This document shows, in pieces, positions 21,852-34,499 of a stretch of 64,000 nt of DNA. Below the pieces are notes generated by a model. That model worked only from the letters and a program-made list of their open reading frames with translations. It was not told where the DNA came from and ran no database searches. Position 1 is the stretch's first letter. Each line of letters begins with the position of its first letter. The position numbers and the translations under genes were made by a program. Location of the stretch: assembly GCF_954871325.1 (NCBI RefSeq), contig NC_088777.1:38665366-38729365 (forward strand), in the 5' to 3' direction. The stretch is from Gordionus sp. m RMFG-2023. Lineage: Eukaryota; Nematomorpha; Gordioida; Chordodea; Parachordodidae.

Positions 21852-24800
21852 TTAGATAATATCAAATATTTCATCGGAATAAGATATTAAAACGGTGATA
21901 AAATTATTAATACGATCGATGTTAATTAACGATGGCTGAGTTTTAGCCCATATAAAATTTGGTCCAAATATTAAGCCCAAATTGTGACTGGTCATTTTAT
22001 TAATATCACTATGAGTCGTCACCTATAATAATTCAGAATTTAATAATATATTTTTATTATTTGTATTACCAATTTTAAAAAGTTTATAATATATTTTATT
22101 AAGGCATAATTTTCCTTTGGCAATGTATCTATAATATCTCTACAAAATATTGGAGTTTGAATGTTCGATTTCGATTCTAAATTGTTTTGATAAATTTAAA
22201 ATAATAGATAAAAATAATCAAAAATACCTGAATTTATAATTTTATCGTAATTTTCAAATGTAAATAAAGGTGAAGGCAAATCTCGTAAAAATGATTTCAA
22301 CAAAACGGCATATAAATGTGCATCATCAGTAGATTCAATCTTTAATTTCGCTCCTATATTTCAATATTTTAAATAAAATTATTTAATACCAAACATAATA
22401 ATTCAAAAAATTTAAGCACTCAAAAAAATCACGGATACCATTTACCAAGCCAAGCTTGCAGATCAGACCCCCGAGTTTAAAATATCGACTTTCGACAAGC
22501 CCGAATAAAAAAAATTTATTTTTAGGCCCGTAAAATTTGGTCATAATAAATAATTTGGTTATTTTGTTGAAATCAAATATCTTAAAATTTTAGAATTGGG
22601 CCCAGTTCCGATTTTTTAAATTATACATCTATTGCCGGTCTGTGTCTCCAAAAATTTAAGGAAATGGATGCTAAATTTTGAACACGTTTTACTTATGTGT
22701 ATATAAAAATGTAGTCAAAATCTGAAAAGGTCCTGCAAAAATCTTATTTTTTGATTGACTTTTAAATGAGTGATTGATATGTGGCCTTGAGGTAAAATAA
22801 ATAAGCTAGTAAAAAGGGAAAAACTATGAAAATCAAACCGGACCAGAACCTAGACTCTTCTGAACTCTGGTATTTTTGGTGTCAAAAAAAATACCAAAAA
22901 TTTTTTAAAATATTTTCGTTTTTTTTATCTCTTCCCATTTTTCAAAATTTTCTGGAATTTATACTTCCATTTTACTTGTTTTAATTTATATCAATTTTAA
23001 AAGGTGATATATGTGAATTCCCCCCCCCCTTCCCCCATCGCAAATTTGCCTCTCGTAAATATCATTTTAAGGTAATAAAAAATAGCCTTCACCCCCAAAA
23101 ATGTAAACAAACGAATTTGAATGATAAATTAGTAAAAGTTAATAACTTTTTAAATATAGATTATAATTCTAAATTTTTAGAAAAAGAGCATTTTTTTTAT
23201 AAAAAAGTGACCAATATGTTTTTTAGTGTAGGTAATATTTTATTATAAATGATATTAAGAAGGGCTATGCGATTAAATAAAACATTAAAAATATAAATTA
23301 ATTTTATGCATGCCTATTATTTATATGAAGTATATAAAAAATAAATTGTGTAATTTTAAGTCAATATTTTTTTATAATCTCCAAACCTTGAACCCGGGAC
23401 CTGAACCTTTTTTAAAAATTTTATTCCTGAACCCGGACCATTTTTTTTATCGAAGGGTTCACATCCCTGATAAATACTACGGTATTTATTTTTTTGAGTC
23501 GTGTTTTTTCTATCTTAACGCCCCACTTACTTATTTTGCTCATAACTAACCTCCAGCATTTTCAGAGGTAAAAAAAATGTTTCAAACGATTAAATCCCTA
23601 ATTGGGACCAAGCTATGTTTAATTTATAATTAATAACTAGATGGCTTGTTTAAATATAACTTTAAATAAAGAAATAGAATTTAACGTTAAATAAATCGCT
23701 CTCGCTCCTCGCTTAAAGCATGTTATAACTCTGATTATCATATTGAGCAAAAATTATTTTATTCAATAAATCATGCTTGATATATAAGTATAAACCGTTA
23801 TTTAATCTTTGTTTGATCGCGTTAAGCGAATTGATGTTGCATGACCTTCTAAACAGCCCAACAGTACTGAGAGCTAAAACAAAATGAATAAACCTATATA
23901 CTGAATAATTTACATTCTTTGGTCGACAAATGTTCAACAATTTGTTTAACAAAGATAGGTATAGGGTCATTATTTCTTTTCGCTAAACTTTATTAACTTT
24001 TTTAGGTATATTGGATTAAAACGATAAAATTACTCTTTTATATCTTCTCCAAATAATGCATTTTCGCATATATGGTCCTCGAACAAATTAGAATTATTAA
24101 TAGTATTTTTGTAATTTATATATAATTTGCTATCATGTCTACAAGATGAAAAATGTTTAATTTAATTTTAGTATAATATAATGAATATGTATTATTTACT
24201 CTAATACTAATTTGGGAATGTAAAGCTGTTCAATGAGCATGTGAGTTTGAAGTTCATATAAAAAATTTATTTTCACAATTTTATGGCCGAATTTATTACT
24301 TTTTTCATATATAATTTTAGCATATAATATACATGAATAAAGTAACAAAGCATTATACCTTATTGCAGGTTTAAAGATTTGATAAAATATTTTTACAAAA
24401 TTCGTAGGGTGCACGAGATAAAGCTGCTTTAAATTTTTTTTATATCTATAAATATAATGTTTATAAATTGAACAACATATAATGGTAAAAAATAATATAC
24501 TTATGATCAAACATCTTATAAGCCTGCCATAACCATGACATTGGTGGTTTGTTTTTACTATTCAAGCCACAGTGAAAATAAACGATAACATAATCTAATT
24601 CAACGAATGTGTCCAGAGTAGTGGTTATATATCTACTTTGATAAAATTATTTAAAAAAAACACTTTTTTTTAAAGAATTAAATTTTCATCACTTCAAAAA
24701 TCTGTTGTAATCCATTTTATCTCTTGTTGGTAAATTACAAGCGGATATTATAATAATTTTACGTCCATATTTGTCATCACCTTTAATCGTTATATACAAA

Positions 24801-25497
24801 ATATTAGATGCATCAATAAAAATTTAACATCACCATGTTTCTTATCGGTTAATTAATTATTTATTTTTAAAATGGCAAGTATTGATATATTGATACTATG
24901 AGTATAGGTATAGATACATTTCTAAATATTATAGCAATTATAAAAATATATCTGAGCACCTATATCATATCAATTTGGTTAAAATTCCAGGCAAGATTTG
25001 ATCCATTTAAAAAAAAGAAGAGTATTCAGTTCAGATGACATTATAAATAAAATGAACCCAATTGAATAATGGTTGTTACAAGAAAATATAATTGAGGGCA
25101 AAGATGTTGTGTTATATTAAAAACCATCGTTCATAACGCACTCATTACGGTGTAAAAGAGCATTAGGAGCGGTTTATTCCAAATATTATTTCATTTATTC
25201 ATTTTATTCTATCCACCATAAGTTATAAATTAATCTGTTGCCAGCAATAATATAATTTTGATATAACATTTTAAAGTTTATAAAAAAGGTTTTAAGTAAA
25301 CATATTACCGGTCACGTTAATAATGTTGTATTTGACCATATCTGAGAAATTATCTATCGCCTTAGAGTCCGCCCCCATGTCCATAATTGGGGTAATTTTA
25401 ATTTGGTCTTCGTAATTTTCATCGAAAAACTGCAGAGCATCAACTTTTTCGGTCAACTCGAGGTCAAGTTTTTCGTTTAACAATCCATCGTTATATT
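21852..25497 (-). CDS. ARHGAP1: Rho GTPase-activating protein 1 orthologue (SEC14/CRAL-TRIO + RhoGAP), 11 exons
   Basis: Stimulates GTP hydrolysis by Cdc42/Rho GTPases; the SEC14 domain binds lipid and prenyl groups. Exons: 25497-25309, 24780-24693, 24632-24501, 24445-24359, 24298-24200, 24138-24034, 23975-23914, 23873-23796, 22353-22228, 22176-22070, 22022-21852 (stop TAA). All introns are GT-AG with matching phases, eight being 40-61 nt. The protein is about 413 residues against 439 in human. SEC14: [63 protein letters not shown]. RhoGAP: arginine finger in [10 protein letters not shown], the lysine in [15 protein letters not shown], and the asparagine in [20 protein letters not shown]. All catalytic positions are kept, so it is probably functional. 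The N-terminus is unsure: exon 1 has an acceptor-like TAG before it and no upstream in-frame ATG; the first in-frame Met begins [10 protein letters not shown] 1.4-kb intron (23795-22354) holds repeats. Confidence 0.93.
22354..23795. other. ARHGAP1 intron 8 with repeats
   Basis: The only long internal intron of the RhoGAP part. It contains CG-rich MITE-like patches at 22450-22640 and 23385-23480 (the latter ends TTCACATCCCTGAT, resembling the CAGGGAT ends of the hAT at 44986), and the dispersed repeat at 22990-23215 with a run of C. No exon was found within it. Confidence 0.5.
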
Positions 25498-25559
25498 CTA
25501 TTTTTTTTCATAATCATTAATTAAAGGACATTCCATGTTGTTATATTTTATAATATTAT

Positions 25560-26550
25560 ATTCAATGCTATATGAATATTATATTTGTCATACAATATTA
25601 TTATTTTCCTATATTTAATATAATATTATTAAGGTCAATCTAATTACAAAATATTAGAAGTTAAATTACATAATTATAAAATACTATATATAGATAAGAA
25701 TTTAAAACAAAGATACCAATTGTTATGACTATTAAACATGTCAAATTAAATATCTCGCAGTCCACCTCTTTTAATTTCGATAAAAATTTGTAGGCAAGTT
25801 ATTGAATGAGCTAAAGTTAATAGAACTTAAATGTACCTACAAATTTTTGAAAAGGGTCGACCGAAAGGTGTTTGGTTTGATATAGAATGACCTTTAGAAT
25901 TATAGTAAAAGAATTTTTAAAAAATGGAAAATTAGAGCTCCTGCTTATTTAAAATATAATTTTAAATTTAGATGGACTATATTTAAGAACTGAATATTGA
26001 TGTTTTAATCATAATTATCAATTATTGAATTATTTATTAATACTAGATTCAATATTCAACTAATTCCATCTTTAAATTAAAAACTAATTTTAACATTTGA
26101 AAAAAGTTTTAAAAAAACCAATTTTTGTACTTTTAAATCTTATTGTCTCAGTCATAACTAGAACATATATGATGCAGTAGCGTAACTGGGGAGGGGGCAT
26201 AAAAAAGCCAGAGATCCTGAAAAATTTGAAGAGCCCCCAAAAAGATCATTTTAGAAAATATTTCCTAAAAAAATCCATTTTTTTTATTTGAGTCCCATGA
26301 GATTGTAAAGGCTAGTGGCACCAAAGATATGATGTTCATACAAATTATTATTGAAATTGAAAGAATCCGTTAAAATCATATTTTTCTTGCTCATTTAATA
26401 TGGAATCACCCATTAATTAGGCTAATTGATTCAAATTTTAAAGGATTATAAAAAAAAACAGTTAAGAATTAAAAAAATGCAGTCTTATTATTATCGAAAA
26501 ACAAGTAATCTGTTTAATTTAAATTCAAAATTATATCCAAAATGATTATT
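25560..26550. other. Region upstream of ARHGAP1
   Basis: AT-rich. A probable eroded hAT end begins at about 26172 (CAGTAGCGTAACTGGGGAGG) and a related right part (GAGATTGTAAAGGCTAGTGG) lies near 26300, similar in sequence to the left end of the hAT at 56429. No gene seen; a missing first exon of ARHGAP1 could lie here. Confidence 0.35.
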
Positions 26551-26557
26551 AAAAAAG

Positions 26558-28037
26558 CAGAGTTGTTAAAGTAGCGCACTTTTTTAGTAGCGATAACTAA
26601 TAGCGCGCTACTTTTTTTCGAATTATTTATTTTTTTAGCGCGCTTCTTTTTTTGAAAGTAGCTAAGTAGCATGAATGTAGCTTATAAACATGAAAATTTA
26701 AATAATGTCATAATTAATAATAATTTTTATTATTTAATTTTGAAATTTATATTTTCAATATAAACCTAAATCATCTGGTTTAAATTATTTAATATGTCAT
26801 CGCAATCAAAATTGATGTAATTGAGTCAGACAATGATCATTAATGAAGTGGAAGGTAAGTACCCTGGAAGAAAATGTTCTTAATAACAATAATACAAATT
26901 TTCCAATTCATAAATTTGAAAAATATTTTCAAATTAATGTAAAAACAAAAGGTGGCTATAAATTTATTTGTTTAAAATGTAGAAAAAATATATCCTCAAA
27001 TAAATCTAGTAGCTATTACCTCAAAAAACATCTAAAGGTAATGGTCATTTTTAAATTTTAATACTATTTTTATTTTGTAAGAATGTTCATGCCAACCGTT
27101 TTAAAAAGATTTTAATTTTGATATATAAGAGATTCAAGCTAAATTGATTAATAAATAATATTGCACATGCCAATATTTTTCAGAAACTGGCTGATAAAGT
27201 TATTATCGATCTTATAATTGATATAGTTCAGCCAATGTCATTGGTTGTAATTCATTTACAATATTAAAACTCTATCCCCTGGTACAACAATTTTTTGCCG
27301 CTAGCCACTAATGATTAAGATGGTAGATAACTTTGAAGAGATGAAAGATGCTCTAATCGATAATGCTAAGGATTAACGTGATAGGCTCATGGACTGATAG
27401 TCAAATACCAAGCAAATATTCCCTAGTTAGAACCTCAAAAACGACTTCCAATGATAATTTTTTGGAAATATAGGATACTAATATAATAGAAAATCTCCTA
27501 GATACGTTAAATCAGAAACTACTTAATGATTATTTTTGAAAATTTTTCTTATATTAAAAATATGTATATAAAATTAAATACTGCCTTGCCCTCAGGTGCT
27601 AGTGTTGAGAGATTATTTAGTAAAGCAAAACTTATACTTTCTGATCGTTGCTCTAGGCTTGGGGATGATAGTATAGAAATGATATTATTATTAAAATGCC
27701 AAAATAAATAAGAATAAATATTACCATAAATAATTATTTTATTACATTAATTTTAGCCTTTTTATATACTATTTTTTATAATCAATAATTAACTATATTT
27801 AAATATTTATAAATGTTGATTTTTATGTATTATATACTATACAATTACATTATAAGAAAAAATAAAACAAATTTATTTCTAATTTTTTTTATAAAAAGTA
27901 ACCAAGCTACTAAAAAATAGTAGCTAATAGCGCGCTACTTTTTTTGATGAGTAGCGATCGCGGTAGCGCGCTAAATTTTTTGACAAATAACGATAACGGT
28001 ATCGCGCTACTTTTAAAAGTAGGGTTTAACAACTCTG
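26558..28037 (+). mobile_element. hAT element with BED finger and dimerisation-domain remnants
   Basis: Ends CAGAGTTGTTAAAGTAGCGC and GTTTAACAACTCTG, flanked by TAAAAAAG and AAAAAAAG (7 of 8). Both subterminal regions repeat TAGCGCGCTA-type palindromes. On the plus strand, 26843-27040 encodes a BED zinc finger (FICLKCRKNIS ... LKKHLK), about 27180-27250 encodes the KLADKVIIDLIIDIVQPMS segment, and 27570-27711 encodes the hAT dimerisation region (LPSGASVERLFSKAKLILSD). The middle is decayed, with no continuous frame. Confidence 0.85.
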
Positions 28038-28154
28038 AAAAAAAGGAAATATTTTTGCTCCAAGATATTATTAAACCAAACATTCCCTAAAGCCTTATTG
28101 TATTAAAAACTTAATAAAACTTCTCAATATCATCCCAAATGGGAATATTCCTCC

Positions 28155-28560
28155 TCAACAGTCCATGATATAATATTTTTTAGCTGGCCTGGGTCACTGA
28201 AATTTATTTTTAATGGGTTTGGGCCTAAAACTATTTTATTTATATTTCGCTTATACAGTTGCTAGCTTAAAAAATTATTGTAATTTTTTTCTTATACTAA
28301 TAATAAATTTTAGTATTGTAAACAAAATGAATACATTTAATATTGTTCATTTTTATTCAATACAATAATTTAAATTTTTGGATATGGGATTGGAAATTAT
28401 TTTTTAAACACATTATGGACCTGTGTCAGACTTGGGAATAGTTATAATATTAAATATGTCCGGGCCTGCCCAAAATATTTTTTGCGAACCTGGATCAGGT
28501 TTAATCAAAAAATTTAGGCCCATTAAGGTCTCTGATCTATAATAGCTATGCTACAAATTT
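28155..28560. mobile_element. Eroded MITE-like GC patches
   Basis: A left patch (GGCCTGGGTCACTG, GGGTTTGGGCC) and a right patch (AGGCCCATTAAGGTCTCTG) flank an AT-rich middle, as in the other hAT MITEs here, but clear termini and target duplication were not found. Confidence 0.3.
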
Positions 28561-28699
28561 GTTTTTCCTAAAATTAAATAATCATGTTTTATTATCGTAG
28601 AATGGGCTGATATTAAACATAAATCAGATTTATCTCATAATTCTTGCTATTTAGATGATAGAATCATCTTTGCGATATATCAGCTATTATATATCAAAA

Positions 28700-29440
28700 A
28701 TATTGAAGACTTGTATCCTACAAAAAGTCTTTCTCTAAATATCTCCAAAGATGCTCACCTTCACATTTCCCCTCTTTTCCCCATTCCAGACTATACCCAT
28801 AAATAATTTTACTTAATCAAGGATCCCCTATAGGGGGAAAGGGGGCTATACACATTTTCTAACTAACTCTCCCAATATAACACCCTAAACATGCCCTTCC
28901 TGTTCAGCAAAAATTTCTTTAATATACCTAAAATTTCATATGCTATGACATCCTCGATTTAAAAATGAGGATATTCAGGCCTAGCATGAAATTAAAATTA
29001 AAAACCTACTGGGATCATTTTAAATATAAGATTTTCCACTTCTGCCAACACTTTTTCATACTGGTAAAAATGGCACCCGTTCACCCTTGTGCCTATCTAC
29101 ATTGGCCTTAACTTCACCTAATCTTTTTTCCTATAAATTTTTTTATCTTCAAACACTCACCCCATACAATGACCTAACTTTAACTAAACACCTGGGCCAA
29201 CTGCATCAGATCAACCCCTTCCCAAAAAAGCTGGGATTCTCCACTTGTTGTCTGTTTCATTGATTAAATATCCATGCTGTCTTTTTCTAGAATGTACAGT
29301 AACACCATTTAACTAACTGACAATTAATAAATAATAAAACCCAATATACTGCAAATATTCTCATGGACATGAACCCCACCATAAAGCAATCAACAGCATC
29401 ATTCTACAAGCTTTCAAAAGTCTACAAATACTATCCACTC
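28700..29440. other. Segment of raised GC without recognised gene
   Basis: Individual 60-base lines here reach about 38-45% GC by hand count, against about 20% elsewhere. It appears to continue at 31388-31722, on the far side of the hAT inserted at 29449-31387. Neither strand gives a long or recognisable frame; the longest on the minus strand is about 60 codons (31533-31345). Its origin is unknown. Confidence 0.5.
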
Positions 29441-29448
29441 TTAAAACA

Positions 29449-31387
29449 CAGGCGCGTATGCAGCGGGGGAGGGAGATAGGGGTACAAATCCCCCCCCCCC
29501 AAAGCCAAAAAAATCAGATGCCGGATTATATTTTTCAAAAATATTATTGTTAATATTAATTTATATTTGTTAATATTTATTCCTATCTCATATATATTTA
29601 ATTAGATTTATTTATCACATTCATCTACTAAGTTATTTTATTAATTAATTTCGATTTCAAGTTTTCCTTGGCGTAATTTACTTATTATTTTCAAATATTA
29701 GTGGCGTAATATTTATCTAAATTTCTAGTCAATAATAATTATCTCTGAAACTCCTTGTCTAACAGGGAGAAAGAAATTGCAAGCTTGTCCAACGAGATTG
29801 AGTCGCCGCCATCAAGCAGTAACAGCTCTTATGGAGTTATAAGAGCCAATTATTAATGCTATTAATGAAATATCATAATGGCTTGAAAGAAATATTTCCT
29901 CAGAAGCAAGAAAATTATTGAATTCAATACTTATTCCAAATTTATTTTCTCATTAGAATGTATTATTTAATTATACAACTATTTTATGTAATACTTTTCA
30001 AAAATATGACATTGGCTTGATTAAGAAAATGAGAATAGCGGAGACAATTTTATAAGACCTCAAGGAAATTAGAGCTAATGTTGATGAAGAATTTCATATT
30101 TTATATATTATTGTTGAGTCAAAAGCAGAGCTTGACGTGTTTAATATTTGTCCCTTGACTTGCAGCAAGCAAGCTCATCGTCAAAACATTAATATAGGAT
30201 CAGTAGAAGAATTATAAAACAAGTGTCCCAACTCTTAGATACATTTATAACCCAAATAAATGAATGGTGATAGAAAAAAATAAATATTTATTAAATTTTA
30301 TCTTGAAGATATTAAAGTATCTTATGATGCCTTATTAGCTAAATAACTATGATTAAAAGATTAACTATGGTGGACATAGTCCCAAAAAATGCTATGGATG
30401 CTTCACATTATTTCAAACACATTTTAGATTATATTCCCAATGTATTAAAATGGTTATAAATATATTAGCAACTCTTCCTATTAATAAACTAATGAGAGAA
30501 CATTCTCTTTTTAAGAAGAATAACAGAGCCCTGCAGAGGTACCATTTGCAGGGCACAGCCCGGATTTTCAAAAAATTTTTTGACCCTGTTTGGGGTTTTT
30601 TTTAAAAAAAAATTTTCAGGCCAGACTTTTTTGAATTCAGGCCCGGCCCAAATTTTTCTAAAATAAATTATATTTATTTTTTATTTTTATAGCTAATAAT
30701 GGTGATTTCGAATATTTGGTTTTAAAATATATAGCCCAGCCCAGATATTTTTTTAAAAAAAATTTCAGACCCAGCCGAGTGTTTTTTTGAAAAAAAATTT
30801 TGGCCCGGCCCAGATTTAAAAAAAATATATGGTCAGGCCCAGGGGCCAAGCTAGCAAGTCTCTGAAAAACATACCCATGAAGTAAAACTTCTAAAAGTAG
30901 ATTGAATGGTTTGGATCTTTTGAATATTCATAGGCATTTAACGCCAAGCAAGGATGAGATAATTGAAAAATTAGCTCAAAACATACAAAATATAATTATT
31001 CCTAAGAAACATTTTGTGTAATAATTTATATTTCCAACAATTAAATTTTTTATACTTTATATATAAATTTTAAAGGCTCAAAAAATTCAAATTTCTATTT
31101 TGGGTCATTTAGTGATTCATATGGTGGTTATATTCACTTTATATTTTATAATTCACATTTATTTTATAGTTTTTCAATGTTGCCATTTATATCTGTTTTT
31201 TTAATTCACATTTATTTTATAGTTTTTTATATGCCGGTTTATATATATAATTTTTTAATATTTCACATTAATTTTAAATTGTGTGTTAGAAAAGTTATTA
31301 GTCCTAATAAATTTATGCTCAATGATATTTCTTAAAAAAATTTATTACCCCTCCCCCCCCCAGACCAAATTCCTGCGTACGTGCCTG
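29449..31387 (+). mobile_element. hAT (ZMYM-type) element, itself carrying a MITE
   Basis: Ends CAGGCGCGTATGCAG and CTGCGTACGTGCCTG, flanked by TTAAAACA and TTAAAAAA (7 of 8). Just inside are C-runs at 29490 and at 31350. Plus-strand transposase traces are recognisable: CPTRLSRRHQAV near 29790, the SKQAHRQN motif near 30170, LATLPIN near 30470, and RLNGLDLLNIHRHL with DEIIEKLAQN near 30900-30980, which is the family's C-terminus. A 341-bp MITE at 30524-30864 splits the C-terminal part. Several stops make the gene inactive. Confidence 0.8.
30524..30864. mobile_element. 341-bp hAT-like MITE nested in a hAT transposase
   Basis: Ends CAGAGCCCTGCAGAGG and CTAGCAAGTCTCTG with GGCCCGGCC-rich subterminal parts. 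The interior is similar to 2862-3100. Its position between two parts of the host hAT's C-terminal coding sequence shows that it inserted after that element. The flanking 8-mers agree only partly (AAGAATAA, AAAAACAT). Confidence 0.65.
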
Positions 31388-31730
31388 TTAAAAAAGTAAT
31401 TCTCCTTAGTGATATTTCTAAAGACTGGGTGGTATACTATATCTTGGTTGAACTGTTTTTCTCTAGCCTGTGGATATACTACTTGTATAAATTTCTTAAT
31501 GAAATCAAATAATTTACACTTAAAAAGAAACAAAATATCCTGATCTTCAAAAGCCCATAGTTACCAACACCCTGGGAATCTTTAGAGGTGAGGTAGCCAA
31601 TTAATCAAAAGCCTCAGGAAAAAAATAGCTGTAGATATTGGATATCCCAAAGAGGGGTTTTATCTACAACAGAGGATCTCCTAAGAAATATGTAGATCAA
31701 CCCAAAACTTTATTTTATAAATGTATTAAC

Positions 31731-33225
31731 CAGAGTTGTTAAAAGATACTTTTTAAATGGATCTAGATACAGATACAGATACATAGTCTCAAAAGTTATC
31801 TAGATACAGATACAGCGTCTAAAAAGTTATCAAGATACAGATACAATTTTTAATATGCATCTGTATACAGGTTTGCATAAACCTAAATTAATATTATATT
31901 GTGAAAATTCATGAAATGAGCTAAAAATTTATTGACGCGATATAACATTTATCAGAATATAACCAAAATTATAATTTTAATATAATATATGAAAATATAT
32001 GATTAAATAATTATTAGATTTCAGTAATAAAATATTTTCAAAATTTTGATCATTTAGGCATCCTCGTTTATCTGTGAAGACATTTTTAGCAACACTAAAT
32101 AGTCTTTCCACAGGGGCGCTTGAAGGAATTGTAGTATTATATTTAATAAATAACAATTTTATATCAGTTCTTTAAAAATGCTAAAATCTCTACATTTATT
32201 TTTGAAAAAGTTATTTAAAATTTGTTGATTATCAAAATTTAAATCATTATTAGAAATTATATCTGCTGTAGGCTACTGAAAAAAATCTGAAATTAAATTA
32301 TTTGTTTTTTTTGGCAGGTTATTTGCTTGCAGTCAGTTGATGACTTTGATAATTCACCAGCTAATCTTTGTATCAATTGTTTTCTTTTATAATGGCTGCA
32401 TGCCATCTATAATAAAAGCAATAATTAAATCATCTAAAGTGCCTTGAGTTAAAGTCAAAGGTCTTTTAGCAAAAATATTATTGGAGGATGAGCCTTGCCA
32501 ATATTTTCTTTAGTATTTTATTTTCCTTCCCCTTTTTTATTTTTGTTAACAAGGTTGGATATTTTCTCTTAAAATTTTAATTAGAATTTTAAATATATAA
32601 TATCTATACCCTTATGTGCTTCATGATATTGCACGTTAAAGTCATACTGACGGATATTTTTGTATTTTTAGGTAGACACGGCAAACCTTTTACCATCAGA
32701 GAATTAATTGTTTTATTTGTTTTGAGATATTATTTTAAAATATGCTCAATTTGGCCATGGTAAAGCAATAGAACTTGTTGCTTCCTCTTCTTCATCGATA
32801 TAGATCTAAATAAATATATAAACTTAAAAATTTAGTTATAAAATAAAATTTACCATTTCCATATTGTAATATTAAAATTTGTATAGTTTATTGATAAACT
32901 CGGACATAATATTTAAATTAATGAATATTTATATATAAGTTTTAATATTTTATGTATATATAATTCTTTGTTATAGTATTAATAAATATTAATATATAAT
33001 ATATATATTTATTTATTTCATAAGCTCATATGAAATAAAATAAATTTTACAGTCAAATATTTTTATTTACAATAAAAAAAGGGGTATATAAAATGTATCT
33101 TAAAAAGTATCTAAAAAGAGATACAGATACCTCTAAAAAAATATCTAGATACAGATACCTTTCTAAAAAATCTATCTTGATACAGATACTACATTTTTAT
33201 ATCTAGATACTCTTTAACAACTCTG
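31731..33225 (-). mobile_element. hAT element with GATACAGATAC subterminal repeats
   Basis: Ends CAGAGTTGTTAAAAGATAC and ATACTCTTTAACAACTCTG, flanked by a perfect 8-bp duplication GTATTAAC (31723-31730, 33226-33233). CTAGATACAGATAC motifs are repeated in the outer 100-150 bp on each side, probably transposase binding sites. The minus strand at about 32130-32010 encodes the dimerisation region IPSSAPVERLFSVAKNVFTD followed by LNDQNFENILLLKS. The rest of the transposase is decayed. Confidence 0.87.
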
Positions 33226-33880
33226 GTATTAACTGTCTTTTTTAGAAATAATTTTTTTTATACAATAGTTGTTTTTTATATAAAGTTTATTATATTTTTA
33301 TCCAAAAATAAAATATTATATTACAAACCTTTTTAAATTAAAATCACTTTATTTAAACAAATAATTAATATATTTTTTATAAAATGTAAAATAATGTAAT
33401 TATTTATATAATTTTTTAAGAATTGAATAAAATTGGCTGTTTATATAGAATTATAATTTTGTTACTATCTTGGAATAGAATAAAATTCACATATTTATAT
33501 TATCATCAAGTTAAAAATTCAGAAAATATTTTATATCCACATACAAATAATAGTGAAACATAATTGAGTGTTCACCATTTGTTATACAAACATGTATTTC
33601 AAATGGTATTGTGCAAATTGATCACAATTTACAAACATTAATAAAAACACATACTTGTTTGCTTTTTTCTATAACCCTCAATTAGGTTGCACTATAAGGC
33701 ACATATTCAATTAATAAATTTTAACTTATTAAAAGATGGATTTCTTTACATATTATACTTTTCATTATTTATGTAATCAAAAAAATATAATTTTATAAAA
33801 AAAAAGAATTTTTATCTAGTTTAAATAAATCGACATCTCTAATACCTAGATATTTTAATATATTCATATCATATGTATCT

Positions 33881-34033
33881 TAACCATTTTCAATATCATA
33901 AGGAACCGAATTCTGTACTTCTGTATCATCAAACTCTAATTGTGGTTCACGAATTGAATTGGTCCAAGTTTGAAAAGGTTCATCAATATCAATTATGTTA
34001 TCGTCATCATTTATAAATTGAATATTTTCCATT
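33881..34033 (-). CDS. Small acidic open frame, unrecognised
   Basis: Fifty codons starting MENIQFINDDDNIIDIDEPF and ending YDIENG before a stop. It is rich in aspartate and glutamate and contains EPFQTWTNSI. This vaguely recalls the acidic linker near the C-terminus of pogo-like transposases, but no neighbouring transposase domain was found. It may be a gene fragment or chance. Confidence 0.25.
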
Positions 34034-34187
34034 AAAATAACCTCATCTTGATAAACGTAATCGTATAATCATCCGTTCAAAAAAAATAATATCAAGAATG
34101 GCTTTATTGCCAAAAAGCTACACATAATTTTAGACAAATATAAAATGGCTACTAACAGACGTTAAACCAGGTTTTTTCATTGAATCA

Positions 34188-34499
34188 ATGATATATATCA
34201 TTGCATTGAATATGATAAGTTGATAATAAAATATATATTATTAATTTATATAATCAATTAAGTCGATGATTAACATAGCCATCTTTGCAAACGTATCCTT
34301 TTGATGTGTATCCTCCTCAGCGTCTACCTGAGCGGGAGGGGTAATGATATATATCATTGCATTGAATATGATAAGTTGATAATAAAATATATATTATTAA
34401 TTTATATAATTAATTAAGTCGAAGATTAACATAGCCATCTTTGCAAACGTATCCTTTTGTTGTGTATCCTCCTCAGCGTCTACCTGAGCGGGAGGGGTA
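34188..34499. repeat. Two-copy 156-bp direct tandem repeat
   Basis: Copies 34188-34343 and 34344-34499 are nearly identical, each starting ATGATATATATCATTGCAT and ending in the GC-rich GTCTACCTGAGCGGGAGGGG. The high identity implies a recent duplication. No coding content. Confidence 0.85.

Noticed and set aside
23713-23975. A single unspliced frame containing the RhoGAP arginine finger
   Set aside because: Reading the upstream part in another frame and removing a 40-nt intron gives [14 protein letters not shown] joined to [10 protein letters not shown], which fits the family much better.
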